Assembly (NCBI GenBank): GCA_009881125.1
Contig: WXFH01000006.1
Coordinates: 20,094 to 84,093 of the forward strand
Source of the DNA: Acidaminobacter sp.
GTDB lineage: Bacteria; Bacillota_A; Clostridia; Peptostreptococcales; Acidaminobacteraceae
Reading direction: 5' to 3'
Length of the DNA: 64,000 nucleotides
The notes beneath the pieces were generated by a model. The model did no database searches. It worked only from the letters and a program-made list of their open reading frames with translations, and was not told the origin of the DNA. The stretch's first letter is position 1, and every line of letters starts with the position of its first letter. The position numbers and the translations under genes are program-made. Shown here piece by piece: positions 41,188 to 50,655 of the stretch.

Positions 41188-42233
41188 AAATTTTCCTCGC
41201 TTTCTTCTACAGATAGCCGTTCTCTGCTGATCGACCGCCTGATCGGAATAAGAATGAGCAGCACTGCCGCAGCGAGCGCTACAGTCATAGAGCCTATGGC
41301 GCCCTGGATCAGAAAGATGCCGGATAAGCCAAGCAGCACACTGATAAAGTACATGGCGAGAACAACCGTCCTCTGATGGTACCCAAGTGACAGCAGCCTA
41401 TGGTGCAAATGGCCTTTGTCCGCTTCCATGATTGGCCTGCCGCTCAAAAATCTTCTGAGAATTGCGAAGGTCGTATCAAAAATTGGTAAGCCCAGTGCAA
41501 GAATTGGCGCTGCGAAGACAAGAAAAGTAGCACCTTTGATCGAGCCGTCAATAGATGTGGCCGCCAGCATAAAGCCCAGAAACAGGGAACCCGTGTCCCC
41601 CATGAAAATCTTTGCCGGATTAAAATTGTAAGGCAGAAATCCAAGACAGCTGCCGACTATGAGCACCGTGACCAGGGCTGTCTCAACGCGGCCGTTGACA
41701 ATGGCGACGTAAGCCAGTGATGATGCCGCAATAATTGAGATGCCTGCAGCAAGGCCATCCAGGCCGTCGATCAGGTTGACCGTATTTGTAATGCCCACAA
41801 TCCAGAAGATCGTGATTGGAAGGCTGAGCATGCCAACATAAATCATCTCCGACGCACCAAAATAATTCGTCAGGAAGTCAATTCTCGTGCCGCTGAAGAA
41901 CAGGACCAGAGCAGCTGCAATCTGGGCAGCCAATTTGAGCTTCGCGGAAATTGGCTTCATATCATCAAAGACACCCGTCACGACAATAATGAGCGCTCCA
42001 GCCACCAGTCCCATTTCTTTTATGCCGGACATGGAATTGAACGCCAGATAAGTTGCCATGAACGCAATAAAAATAGCCAGGCCGCCCAATCTGGGAATGG
42101 GCTTGGAATGCACCCTCCGTTCATCTTTGGGCACATCAATAGCCCCGACTGCGTGTGCAACCCGGATCGCTACAGGGGTCATCAGATAACTGATCATTAC
42201 CGACATAACAAAAGGCAGAAACAACATATACAA
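41175..42233 (-). CDS. tagO: Undecaprenyl-phosphate GlcNAc-1-phosphate transferase (TagO/WecA family)
   Basis: About 352 residues, ten or eleven membrane segments. Family motifs: DVPKDERRVHSKPIPRLGG, NLIDGLDGLAAG, FMGDTGSLFLGF and DKGHLHHRLLSLG. It loads GlcNAc-1-P on the lipid carrier, the first step of teichoic acid or polysaccharide linkage. TTG 42233 stands eight bases after AAGGGG and is preferred over GTG 42242. Coupled with wecB it makes UDP-ManNAc-linked wall polymer synthesis likely. Confidence 0.93.
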   Translation of the reverse strand: MYMLFLPFVMSVMISYLMTPVAIRVAHAVGAIDVPKDERRVHSKPIPRLGGLAIFIAFMATYLAFNSMSGIKEMGLVAGALIIVVTGVFDDMKPISAKLKLAAQIAAALVLFFSGTRIDFLTNYFGASEMIYVGMLSLPITIFWIVGITNTVNLIDGLDGLAAGISIIAASSLAYVAIVNGRVETALVTVLIVGSCLGFLPYNFNPAKIFMGDTGSLFLGFMLAATSIDGSIKGATFLVFAAPILALGLPIFDTTFAILRRFLSGRPIMEADKGHLHHRLLSLGYHQRTVVLAMYFISVLLGLSGIFLIQGAIGSMTVALAAAVLLILIPIRRSISRERLSVEESEENLWKE

Positions 42234-42400
42234 TAAAAACACCCCTTAAGGGAACGCCTCCGGATGCTACAGGTCAGGCATTCAAATTCAGTCTCATTTT
42301 AACATGAAATGACTGACTTGCAATGAGATCCTTTACATTTGTAAATCTATTGTGACTAAGTCACCATACTTCTTCCAGACACGTTAATGCCAAAGACCGG

Positions 42401-42889
42401 TCACGCGCCATTTCCAAGGGAGTCATCCTTTTCCACCCATTCACGCTCCACATCCAACACTCTGAACCGGTCGCGGTCATCACGGATCAGGACGCGGGCG
42501 ATCCCGGCGTTGATAACCAGGCGTTTGCACATGCTGCAGGAAGTCGCGTTCGCCACATAGCCGCCGCCATCCATTTCAATGCCGACCAGGTAGAGGTCAG
42601 CTCCGATCATATCCCGTCTTGCCGCTGATATGATCGCATTCGCCTCCGCATGCACAGAACGGCACTTTTCATACATCTGCCCGCTCGGAATGCCCAGCCT
42701 GATGCGTTCGCAATACCCGAGTTCCGTACAATTGGATCTTCCTCTTGGCGCACCTGTATAACCCGTCGCAATGATCTCGTCATTCTTGACAAGGATTGCA
42801 CCGTAATTTCGTCTCAGACACGTTCCTCTGGCGAGGACAGTCTCGGCAATATCCAAATAATAATTGGTTTTATCTCGTCTTGTCGCCAT
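42401..42889 (-). CDS. dCMP deaminase (ComEB type)
   Basis: 162 residues. Zinc and catalytic residues are in SVHAEANAI (His, Glu) and ATSCSMCKR (two Cys). It deaminates dCMP to dUMP for thymidylate synthesis. ATG with AGGAGG. It stands between upp and tagO, the usual clostridial order. Confidence 0.93.
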   Translation of the reverse strand: MATRRDKTNYYLDIAETVLARGTCLRRNYGAILVKNDEIIATGYTGAPRGRSNCTELGYCERIRLGIPSGQMYEKCRSVHAEANAIISAARRDMIGADLYLVGIEMDGGGYVANATSCSMCKRLVINAGIARVLIRDDRDRFRVLDVEREWVEKDDSLGNGA

Positions 42890-42996
42890 CAGGTGTTCCT
42901 CCTATGAATCCATCCATCCCCAGGTGAAAAGGTATTTGGTACTAAATTCAAGCTCGGTTGCTGCCAGGCCCTCAAAGTCCGCCCTGAGCGCAATGG

Positions 42997-43037
42997 AAAA
43001 AAAGGACAGCAGTTGGATTTATGCAACGGACTGTCCT
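42997..43037 (-). terminator. Intrinsic terminator of upp
   Basis: AGGACAG and CTGTCCT pair across about 21 bases and are followed by TTTTTTT on the minus strand, 32 bases beyond the upp stop. Confidence 0.75.
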
Positions 43038-43068
43038 GCTTGAAAATCAAATTTTTAATAAGTTTCAA

Positions 43069-43698
43069 TTATTTGGTGCCAAAGAGACGGTCACCGGCAT
43101 CACCAAGACCAGGTACAATATACGCATGGTCATTGAGTTTTTCGTCAATGGCTGCGACAAAAATATCGACGTCCGGATGCTCGCTATGAACAGCCGCAAT
43201 GCCTTCCGGGCGGGAAATAATCGAGATCAGCTTGATGTTTCTCGCGCCGCGGTTCTTGATGAAGCGAATGGCTGCGCGCGCAGAGCCGCCTGTTGCCAGC
43301 ATAGGGTCGAGAACCAGAAGATCGCGCTCCGGAACATCCGAAGGCAGTTTGCAGTAATACTCGACAGGATTTAATGTCTCGGGATCCCTGTACAGCCCAA
43401 CATGACCCACCTTTGCAGCCGGCAGCAGAGACAGAAACCCGTCAACCATGCCGAGGCCCGCTCTAAGAATAGGGACAATGGCAAGCTTTCTGCCTGCGAT
43501 CGCTTTTCCCTTCATGACACAGATAGGCGTTTCAACCTCAACATCCTCAAGCGGAAGCTCCCTGGTAACTTCGTAAGCCATGAGCATGGAGACTTCTTTG
43601 ACCAGCTCTCTGAACTCCTTGGCACCTGTGTTTTTATCCCGGATCAACGTCAACTTGTGCTGAATCAGCGGATGGTTTAGTTCAAATACCTTATTCAT
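43069..43698 (-). CDS. upp: Uracil phosphoribosyltransferase
   Basis: 209 residues, typical. [24 protein letters not shown], the PRPP loop [15 protein letters not shown] and the C-terminal [17 protein letters not shown] are diagnostic. It salvages uracil to UMP. ATG with AGGAGAG. Confidence 0.97.
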   Translation of the reverse strand: MNKVFELNHPLIQHKLTLIRDKNTGAKEFRELVKEVSMLMAYEVTRELPLEDVEVETPICVMKGKAIAGRKLAIVPILRAGLGMVDGFLSLLPAAKVGHVGLYRDPETLNPVEYYCKLPSDVPERDLLVLDPMLATGGSARAAIRFIKNRGARNIKLISIISRPEGIAAVHSEHPDVDIFVAAIDEKLNDHAYIVPGLGDAGDRLFGTK

Positions 43699-43796
43699 TT
43701 AAACTCTCCTCTCAAATTAGGCAATGTCGCTATACAATGACGCAGCCACCGGCTGCCTTATTTACAAAATTTAACTGCACTAGTTTCCAGCGCCGC

Positions 43797-44246
43797 TTAC
43801 TTGGAATATTTCGCCTCTATTGAGGTCAGCAAATCCACTCTGCGCTCGTGCCGCCCGCCTTCAAAAGGTGTGGAAATAAAGGTTTCGACAATTTTTAGTG
43901 CCAGTCCAGCGCCTACGACGCGACCGCCTAGACTGAGGATATTCGCATTATTGTGGAGTCTTGTCATTTCAGCACTGTAGGTGTCTGCAACCACCGCCGC
44001 GCGAATGCCCTTCACCTTGTTGGCCGCCATGGCAATGCCCTGGCCTGTTCCGCAGACGACTATTCCAAGGTCTGCCGCGCCTGAGACGACCGCTTCCGCA
44101 ACCTTCTCCCCATAAACCGGATAGTCGACCGACTCCGCCGAGTGGGTGCCAAAATCCGTCACGCTCACGCCTTTTCCTTTCAGGTAATTCACAATTTCCA
44201 CTTTCAATTCAAAACCGCCATGGTCACTGCCGACAGCTATGTTCAT
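43797..44246 (-). CDS. rpiB: Ribose-5-phosphate isomerase B
   Basis: 149 residues from ATG 44246 (GGGGAGG five bases upstream). SDHGGFELK, the catalytic-cysteine loop VCGTGQGIAMAANK and RLHNNANILSLGGRVVG are the RpiB signatures. It interconverts ribose- and ribulose-5-phosphate in the pentose phosphate route. Confidence 0.95.
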   Translation of the reverse strand: MNIAVGSDHGGFELKVEIVNYLKGKGVSVTDFGTHSAESVDYPVYGEKVAEAVVSGAADLGIVVCGTGQGIAMAANKVKGIRAAVVADTYSAEMTRLHNNANILSLGGRVVGAGLALKIVETFISTPFEGGRHERRVDLLTSIEAKYSK

Positions 44247-44333
44247 GTTTTCCTCCCCTGAGCCTTTCATCACTTTTTTACAACACTTTCGATTCTATCA
44301 TACACTATTTTGCGTCGATTTTTTCTATGACTT

Positions 44334-45446
44334 TTAGACACGGACCACTCGATACCCGGCTGCTTTAATCAGCCTGTTCATGATTGCCTTGCCAATTCCA
44401 CTGTCTTCAACGGTTTCAGAGAGCACCACATCGATCTTGCCCGAATCAAACGCGCGAAGTGTCTGAAACAAATTCTGGGCCACCTGATCCAGCCGTTCCA
44501 GACTGCCAAGAGACAGGACCTCGCCGCTGTCCGCATAAATTTTAACGCGCTCATCAAAAGTCATGATCCCAACACGGCTGCCGGCCAGGGTATAGGCTGC
44601 AGCCCGCCTCAGTATCTCAGCCGCGACGGCTTCAGGTTCTCCCTCAAACAGAATGACTTCTGCATCAGGCGAATAATGCGTATACTTCATGCCGGGAGAC
44701 CGCGCCTTTTCTCCCTCGAGGATTTTCCTGTCTACCGCCTCATCATACTTTCCGCAGCCCGCGGCGCTGCGAATCATTTCAAGGGTGATCCCGCCCGGCC
44801 TGAGTATGACCGGCTCTTCTCCCGTGACATCCACCACTGTGGACTCCAGACCTATTTCACTGAGTTCACCGCACAGGATGCACGCCACTCTGCCTGACAA
44901 GTCCCGGATGACATCTTCACACCGGGTCGGACTCGGCTTTCCGGACAGATTCGCACTGGGCGCCGCCACGGGAACCCCGCTGAGCCGGATCAGGCGCCTC
45001 GCCAGCTCGTGGACCGGCATCCGCACCGCAACGGTGTCCAGTCCGCCGGTGACCTCTGAGGGCACCTCCGGCCTCTTCTTCATTACCAGTGTCAGAGGCC
45101 CCGGCCAAAAAGCCGTCATCAGCGTCTCTGCCAGGGGCGACACCTCGGCCACCAGGCCGTTCAGAGCGTCAAGGTCGGCAATGTGTACAATTAAAGGGTT
45201 GTCAGACGGCCGTCCTTTAGCCTCAAAAATTTTACGGATAGCCGATGGTTTCAGCGCATTCCCCCCCAGCCCATAGACGGTTTCCGTGGGAAAGGCCACT
45301 GTTTCTCCATCTTGAAGGAGCTTCGCTGCGAGAAGGAGCTCTGCGTCAGAAATGACCGCTGTATCCGAACCCAGGATCAGCGTGTTGGAAGTACCGGTAC
45401 CATCGGCAAAAAACGCGCTCTGAACGCTTTGATCCGGATTTCTCAC
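44334..45446 (-). CDS. Threonylcarbamoyl-AMP synthase (Sua5)
   Basis: 370 residues, the two-domain Sua5 form: YrdC domain about residues 30-225 (AFPTETVYGLGGNA, KGRPSDNPLIVHI, RMPVHELARRLI, APSANLSGKPSPT) and a C-terminal Sua5 domain (SPGMKYTHYSPDAEV onwards). It makes the threonylcarbamoyl-AMP used by TsaB/D/E, whose genes are partly at the left edge. The GTG overlaps the stop of mnmH by four bases. About 25 N-terminal residues precede the domain, so a slightly later start is possible. Confidence 0.94.
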   Translation of the reverse strand: MRNPDQSVQSAFFADGTGTSNTLILGSDTAVISDAELLLAAKLLQDGETVAFPTETVYGLGGNALKPSAIRKIFEAKGRPSDNPLIVHIADLDALNGLVAEVSPLAETLMTAFWPGPLTLVMKKRPEVPSEVTGGLDTVAVRMPVHELARRLIRLSGVPVAAPSANLSGKPSPTRCEDVIRDLSGRVACILCGELSEIGLESTVVDVTGEEPVILRPGGITLEMIRSAAGCGKYDEAVDRKILEGEKARSPGMKYTHYSPDAEVILFEGEPEAVAAEILRRAAAYTLAGSRVGIMTFDERVKIYADSGEVLSLGSLERLDQVAQNLFQTLRAFDSGKIDVVLSETVEDSGIGKAIMNRLIKAAGYRVVRV

Positions 45447-46501
45447 CTGTCCGTCACCGCCTGATGCTCATACCACCGGTGGATTTCCTGCGCGGCGTCC
45501 TCAACGGATTCTACCCAGACTTTGAGGTCATAGTCGTACTGGACTGACGTGTATTCATATTTAGGATCATAATAACGCTCCATCAGTGCTCTGGCTACCG
45601 GACCGTAATCATTCGCTTGAATCAAAGCCTCAAATTGGTCCACGGTCTCATTGCCGAGGTGCTTTCTGAAGTTGTCCATGACCGTCAGAAGCTCCGCCTT
45701 GGAGCTCTCGTGACGCGTGTACTCGCTCACAATTTCCCGCTCCCTGAACCACATTGGGGCATCTACAAAGATGTGTCTGCCGCTGCGCATGCCGGCAAGC
45801 ACCGCGTCGTCAATGTTGACGCGGCCCAGACGCTTGCTCTCTGCCTCGACAAACACGTCCCCGCTCTTTGATCCCTTCAGAGCCCGGTACAGACGATCTT
45901 CGAAGGTCTTCTGCGTTGGCTGGGGCTCCAGTCCGACGCGGCCGAGCATTGAACCTCTGTGATGGGCGAGGGCTTCTATGTCTATGACATCCAGCCCCTG
46001 CTCCTCCAGGCGGTTGAGGATCAGCGTCTTGCCAACGCCTGTATTGCCGTGAAGCACGATAAATCGCCGGGCTTCACTCAGCTCTTGGAGCGCCTGCAGC
46101 ATATATTGCCGATACGCTTTATAACCGCCTTCAATAACACAGACATTATGTCCGATAGCCCTCAGCAAACTGGCAAAACTTTGGGAGCGCATGCCGCCCC
46201 GGGCGCAGAACATGGCAATTGGTCGACCCGTCGCCTCAATGGACAGAAAATGCTCGTACAGCTCCGGAAGCTGAGCAGCTACCGCTTTTATGGCGCGGCG
46301 TTTGGCTTCCAGCACACTCTGCTTTTTGTAAGCCGTTCCTACCTCAGCCCGCAGTTCGTCACCGAAAATAGGGAGGTTGATGGCCTCTCCTATGGTGCCT
46401 TCTCTGTATTCACCGGGTGATCTGACGTCAATCAGCTGCCACTGATCCAGGGCATGGTCCCGACCCTCGATCTGGTCATAAGGAATCCACATTTCTCTCA
46501 T
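45443..46501 (-). CDS. mnmH: tRNA 2-selenouridine synthase
   Basis: 352 residues from ATG 46501 (AGGTG, five bases upstream). N-terminal rhodanese domain with the working Cys99 (FCARGGMRSQ), then a P-loop domain (HGNTGVGKTLIL). MnmH replaces sulfur by selenium in 2-thiouridine at the wobble base of Lys, Glu and Gln tRNAs, using selenophosphate. Its presence implies a selD gene elsewhere. It is in an operon with the Sua5 gene, so two anticodon-loop modification enzymes are coupled. Confidence 0.94.
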   Translation of the reverse strand: MREMWIPYDQIEGRDHALDQWQLIDVRSPGEYREGTIGEAINLPIFGDELRAEVGTAYKKQSVLEAKRRAIKAVAAQLPELYEHFLSIEATGRPIAMFCARGGMRSQSFASLLRAIGHNVCVIEGGYKAYRQYMLQALQELSEARRFIVLHGNTGVGKTLILNRLEEQGLDVIDIEALAHHRGSMLGRVGLEPQPTQKTFEDRLYRALKGSKSGDVFVEAESKRLGRVNIDDAVLAGMRSGRHIFVDAPMWFREREIVSEYTRHESSKAELLTVMDNFRKHLGNETVDQFEALIQANDYGPVARALMERYYDPKYEYTSVQYDYDLKVWVESVEDAAQEIHRWYEHQAVTDR

Positions 46502-46530
46502 TTTTTCACCTGCTTTCATGACTTACCGCA

Positions 46531-46588
46531 AAAATGCGACAGGCGGGTCATGGCTTTTGTTGAGTCGCCACCACCCGGCTGTCGCAGT
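46531..46588 (-). terminator. Intrinsic terminator of prfA
   Basis: TGCGACAG-C-CGGGT pairs with ACCCG-C-CTGTCGCA, with TTTTTG after it on the minus strand, just beyond the prfA stop and before mnmH. Confidence 0.8.
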
Positions 46589-46594
46589 TTCAAT

Positions 46595-47665
46595 TTATTC
46601 TTCCATAGTTTTCATGGCTTCAGCCTGATAATGGGTAATCAGCGCATCCACCATTTCCTCTATTTCCCCTGCCATATAGGCGTCAATTTTATAGACGGTC
46701 ATGCCTATGCGATGATCTGTAATCCGCCCCTGAGGGAAATTATACGTCCTGATTTTGCCGCTTCTGTCACCCGTGCCAACCTGACTTTTGCGCTCCTCGG
46801 CAATTTCGGCGTTCTGTTTTGAAAGTTCCGACTCATAAAGTCGCGCCTTCAGGATCTGAATCGCCTTTTCCTTATTGGAGAGCTGAGACTTGCCATCCTG
46901 GCAGGAGACGACCATACCGGTCGGCAAATGTGTGACCCTGACCGCAGAGTCAGTCGTATTGACGCTCTGGCCGCCGTTGCCCGAAGACCGGAAAACGTCA
47001 ATTCGGAGGTCATTCGGGTTGATATCCACTTCGACGTCATCCACCTCAGGCAGTACAGCGACCGTGGCAGTGGAGGTATGAATCCGTCCGGCAGACTCTG
47101 TCGCAGGCACGCGCTGGACTCTGTGGACGCCGCTTTCGTATTTGAGCTGCGAGTACGCACCTTTTCCCTTGATCATGACAGACGCCTCCCGAATGCCGCC
47201 AACGCCGCTTTCAGAGGTGTTCATCATTTCGACTTTCCAGCGCTTCTTTTCAGCGAAGCGAATGTACAGCCTTAAAAGCTCTGCTGCAAAAAGACCCGCT
47301 TCATCACCGCCTGCGCCCGCGCGCACCTCGAGAATGACGTTCTTCTCATCATTGGGATCCTTTGGAATCAGAAGCTTTCGCATCTCGGCTTCAATTTCGC
47401 CCAGCTCTACTTCCAGCTCTGAAATCTCCATTTTGGCGAGCTCCCTCAGATCCTCATCATTCTCTTCCATGAGGATGGTTTTGGCTTCAGCCATACTATT
47501 TTTAGCTATTTTGTAGGCTCTGTATTTTTCGACGATTGGTGTAATCTCCGCGTGCTCTTTCATGTAGCGCTGCCAGAGCCTCTGATCGTTGATGACTTCC
47601 GGGTCAGCCACTTTGGCCGACAAGTCTTCATATTTTTCTTCTAAAAATTCGAGTTTATCAAACAT
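46595..47665 (-). CDS. prfA: Peptide chain release factor 1
   Basis: 356 residues. The PAT tripeptide ([11 protein letters not shown]) reads UAA/UAG, and GGQ in SGNGGQSVN triggers hydrolysis. No frameshift site, as expected. prmC, whose product methylates the GGQ glutamine, is encoded upstream in the same direction. Confidence 0.97.
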   Translation of the reverse strand: MFDKLEFLEEKYEDLSAKVADPEVINDQRLWQRYMKEHAEITPIVEKYRAYKIAKNSMAEAKTILMEENDEDLRELAKMEISELEVELGEIEAEMRKLLIPKDPNDEKNVILEVRAGAGGDEAGLFAAELLRLYIRFAEKKRWKVEMMNTSESGVGGIREASVMIKGKGAYSQLKYESGVHRVQRVPATESAGRIHTSTATVAVLPEVDDVEVDINPNDLRIDVFRSSGNGGQSVNTTDSAVRVTHLPTGMVVSCQDGKSQLSNKEKAIQILKARLYESELSKQNAEIAEERKSQVGTGDRSGKIRTYNFPQGRITDHRIGMTVYKIDAYMAGEIEEMVDALITHYQAEAMKTMEE

Positions 47666-47809
47666 GTTTCAAAAACCCTCTCCCAAAGTTTCTATGAACT
47701 TTGCAAAACTTTCCAAACACCGGATCATTTGCTTTCACCGGATATTTTCATTGAGTATACGCCCCTTGCGAGGCGCGGATCACTTATAATTCAGAGGTCC
47801 AAAGTTATT

Positions 47810-48700
47810 TTATACGGCTGCACGGCTCTTTACCGCTGTCACAACGCGGTCATTGCCCTGCAAATCCCGTATGCATTCTACCTTTTCCCAGACCCCTGCG
47901 TCAAGCAAAAATTGTTTAACTGGCGCTGCCTGGTCATGCCCAATTTCCATCACCAGACGCCCACCGCTGACTAGCGGCCTGTGGGCCATGACCGCAAGAC
48001 GCCTATAGGGCCCGAGTCCATCCGGTCCGCCGTCCAGCGCCAGCCGCGGCTCGTGAACTCTGACCTCCACTTGCAGCGACTCAATGACCTGGGTTGGGAT
48101 ATAAGGGGGATTGGAGGCGATCAAGTCAAAAGACGCCGCCTCAGCACCCGCAAGAAAGTCAAACATGTCCGCCTCAATCAGTCTGACGCGCTGATCCAGA
48201 CCCAGCCGCCTTACATTTTCTTCCGCCACAGCAAGTGCCTGGGGCGAAAGATCGACCGCCGTCACTGACGACGCTTCATTGTAATGCGCAATGGACAGCG
48301 CTATAGCGCCACTGCCGGTTCCGAGATCCGCTACCTTAAAAAAGTCTGCCGATGGTCGCGCTTGTTCCAGCGCCTTCAAATGTGACAACGCCATTTCAAC
48401 CAGCAGCTCAGTATCCGGCCGCGGAATCAGCACCCCCGGTCTCACCAGAAAATCGAGCCCCATAAACCCCGCATGGCCAAGCAGATATTGAAGCGGTTCG
48501 CCCTCAATTCTTCTGGCGACCATAGCCTCAAACTTTTGAGCTGCCGTTTCGTTGAGAAGCGTTCGATTCTCCATGAACAGCTTCAGACGATCCCAGCCAA
48601 GTAAATGGCACAGCATGTCTTCCGCTTCCCGACTGGCGTTGTCTGTAACGGCTGAAAGCGCTGATCTAGCAGTTACAAGAGCGCTATGAACTGAGGACAT
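47810..48700 (-). CDS. prmC: Release-factor glutamine methyltransferase PrmC
   Basis: 296 residues. SAM-binding DLGTGSGAIALS and the catalytic NPPY in IASNPPYIPTQV are present. It methylates the GGQ glutamine of RF1 and RF2. The ATG lies inside the end of the DUF1385 gene (17-base overlap). Confidence 0.96.
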   Translation of the reverse strand: MSSVHSALVTARSALSAVTDNASREAEDMLCHLLGWDRLKLFMENRTLLNETAAQKFEAMVARRIEGEPLQYLLGHAGFMGLDFLVRPGVLIPRPDTELLVEMALSHLKALEQARPSADFFKVADLGTGSGAIALSIAHYNEASSVTAVDLSPQALAVAEENVRRLGLDQRVRLIEADMFDFLAGAEAASFDLIASNPPYIPTQVIESLQVEVRVHEPRLALDGGPDGLGPYRRLAVMAHRPLVSGGRLVMEIGHDQAAPVKQFLLDAGVWEKVECIRDLQGNDRVVTAVKSRAAV

Positions 48701-49625
48701 TCGCCTCGGCCCCTTCTATTTCAAGTACTTTGTGGAGTGCCGCAAGCGCGACCTCAAGCTGACGGTCATCCGGCTCTTTGGTAGTGAGTTTTTGCATCAT
48801 CAGACCCGGATAGCTGACTGCCCTTACCAGAACGCTGTCACTTTTGCCCGCCCATTTAATAATTTCATAGGAAATGCCCGCGATGACAGGCAGTAAAAGC
48901 ACCTTAAGCACAATGCGCATGAGGAGGTTCGACCAGCTGATAAACGAAAAGACAATAATGCTGACGACGAGCACGATAAAAAGAAAACTTGTGCCGCAGC
49001 GCGGGTGCAAGGTCGTAAACATTCTTGCGTGTTCCACGTCCAGCGGCTGACCGCTTTCCAGGCAGCTGATCGATTTATGCTCAGCGCCGTGGTACTGGAA
49101 TACACGCTTAATGTCGCGCATCTGTGAAATCAACGAAAGATAGGCTATAAACACACCAATCTTGATGAGGCCTTCCGCAACCGTCATGACAGTGGTGCTC
49201 TCAAGAAAGCCCCCCAAAAACCTGGCTGTCAGCGTTGGAATGGCGGCAAACAGAACAAAGGCCATGACAAAAGCGAAAATCATGGAGATCCCGACAATGA
49301 TGTTGTCTGCTTTGTCTCCAAATTTATCCATAATCCAGCGGTCAAATTTACTCGGCTCATAGCTTTCATCCGCTTCAGAAAAAACCTCAGCAGAATAGGT
49401 CAACGCCCGTACGCCGACAGCCATTGAAGAGATCAAGCCAAAAAATCCTCTTAGAACTGGTATTTTTCCAATTTTTTTCATCCACGGTCTTGTTTTTAAA
49501 GCTTCTACTTTGATATCTATTTCGCCATCCGGTCTCCGAACAGCAATGGCAATTGTGTTGCGGCCTCTCATCATAACGCCTTCTATCAAGGCTTGGCCGC
49601 CAATTGCCGTGTAGTTCTTTTTCAT
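48684..49625 (-). CDS. DUF1385 (YqhQ-type) membrane protein
   Basis: 313 residues. IGGQALIEGVMMRGRNTIAIAVR at the N-terminus is the DUF1385 signature; about five membrane segments follow, with FQYHGAEHKSISCLE and RCGTSFLFIV. The family is conserved in Bacillota and of unknown function. Its ATG overlaps the tdk stop, and its end overlaps prmC, so the three genes form one tight unit. Confidence 0.92.
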   Translation of the reverse strand: MKKNYTAIGGQALIEGVMMRGRNTIAIAVRRPDGEIDIKVEALKTRPWMKKIGKIPVLRGFFGLISSMAVGVRALTYSAEVFSEADESYEPSKFDRWIMDKFGDKADNIIVGISMIFAFVMAFVLFAAIPTLTARFLGGFLESTTVMTVAEGLIKIGVFIAYLSLISQMRDIKRVFQYHGAEHKSISCLESGQPLDVEHARMFTTLHPRCGTSFLFIVLVVSIIVFSFISWSNLLMRIVLKVLLLPVIAGISYEIIKWAGKSDSVLVRAVSYPGLMMQKLTTKEPDDRQLEVALAALHKVLEIEGAEANVLSS

Positions 49626-50236
49626 AATGACGCCTCACTTCTTTGATGCTCATAGGCATCCCGAAGTCCAAAATAGCATTTTGGACAAAGTGACTGATAC
49701 TCGACTTGATCCAAGCCGTCAATGGCGACCTGTTCCCCTTCGAAAACAAATCTGCCGTTAATTTTTCTTCCATTTAATAATGCTTTTTTTCCGCAGGTAC
49801 AAATGGTCTTGAGTTCTTCGATGCTGTGAGCCAGGAGCAGCAAGCGCCCGCTGCCTTCAAACCCCTCCATTCTGAAGTCGGTTCTAAGGCCATAGCAAAT
49901 CACGGGAATTTCACCTTTGACCGCTATTTCAAAGAGATCATCCACCTGCGCTTTTTTAAAAAACTGAACTTCATCCGCCAGGATACAGTCGACTCTGCCA
50001 TTCTGTTCCATCCAGTCTTCGACTTCGTTTATCACGGAAGCTTCTGGCGGGATCCAGAGATCGACTTCTCTGGAAAATCCCAGCCTTGACACAACCGTAT
50101 TCGCGCCTTTTATATCTGTCATTGGCTTTAGGATCATCACCCTCATGCCGCGTTCTTCGTAATTGTAGGCGACCTGAAGCAAGTTGGTGGACTTGCCGCA
50201 GTTCATGGCGCCGTATCTGAAATACAGTTTGCTCAT
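49622..50236 (-). CDS. tdk: Thymidine kinase
   Basis: 204 residues. Walker A GAMNCGKSTNLL, Walker B CILADEVQFFK, and zinc-binding Cys pairs (CTCGKKAL and LCPKCYFG) define the TK1-type kinase that phosphorylates thymidine. ATG start. Confidence 0.95.
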   Translation of the reverse strand: MSKLYFRYGAMNCGKSTNLLQVAYNYEERGMRVMILKPMTDIKGANTVVSRLGFSREVDLWIPPEASVINEVEDWMEQNGRVDCILADEVQFFKKAQVDDLFEIAVKGEIPVICYGLRTDFRMEGFEGSGRLLLLAHSIEELKTICTCGKKALLNGRKINGRFVFEGEQVAIDGLDQVEYQSLCPKCYFGLRDAYEHQRSEASL

Positions 50237-50261
50237 GCTCTGTTAGAAACCTCCCGAATAG

Positions 50262-50292
50262 TAAAACAGGTTAGAGATTTCCATCTCTAACC
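50262..50292 (-). terminator. Intrinsic terminator of rpmE
   Basis: A perfect 10-bp stem GGTTAGAGAT / ATCTCTAACC around GGAA, then TGTTTTACT on the minus strand. Confidence 0.85.
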
Positions 50293-50309
50293 CAATTACT
50301 GAAGTGATT

Positions 50310-50507
50310 CTATAAGCCATATTTCTGCTTGAATTTGTCTGCTCTACCGCCGCGCTCAACTTGCTTCTGCGTACCGGTATAATAAGGATGACACTCTGAA
50401 CAAACTTCGACATGGATTGCCTTGTTAGTCGACTTTGTCTTGAAAGTGTTTCCGCATGCGCACTTCACTTCAACTTCATTGTAGTTAGGATGAATGCCCT
50501 CTTTCAC
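50310..50507 (-). CDS. rpmE: Ribosomal protein L31
   Basis: 65 residues. The zinc-binding cysteines (VKCACGNTF and [13 protein letters not shown]) are kept, so this is the C+ form of L31 rather than the zinc-free paralogue. The C-terminal [11 protein letters not shown] is standard. Two promoters in tandem precede it. Confidence 0.97.
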   Translation of the reverse strand: MKEGIHPNYNEVEVKCACGNTFKTKSTNKAIHVEVCSECHPYYTGTQKQVERGGRADKFKQKYGL

Positions 50508-50550
50508 CTACGTTCACCTCTTTCCGATTAGTACTGAGTTCACTTTATAA

Positions 50551-50579
50551 ATAATATGAGATTGGTAGCGTTCTGTCAA
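50551..50579 (-). promoter_or_regulatory. rpmE proximal promoter
   Basis: A consensus TTGACA, a 17-base spacer and TATTAT on the minus strand, about 40 bases before rpmE. Confidence 0.9.
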
Positions 50580-50587
50580 GCCATTAA

Positions 50588-50616
50588 ATTATAGCACAAG
50601 GTCTTTCCTGATGCAA
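50588..50616 (-). promoter_or_regulatory. rpmE distal promoter
   Basis: TTGCAT, 17-base spacer, TATAAT on the minus strand, 37 bases upstream of the proximal promoter. Confidence 0.75.
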
Positions 50617-50655
50617 GTCCGCATGATATAGTTATCCTGTATTGAAATTGACCAA

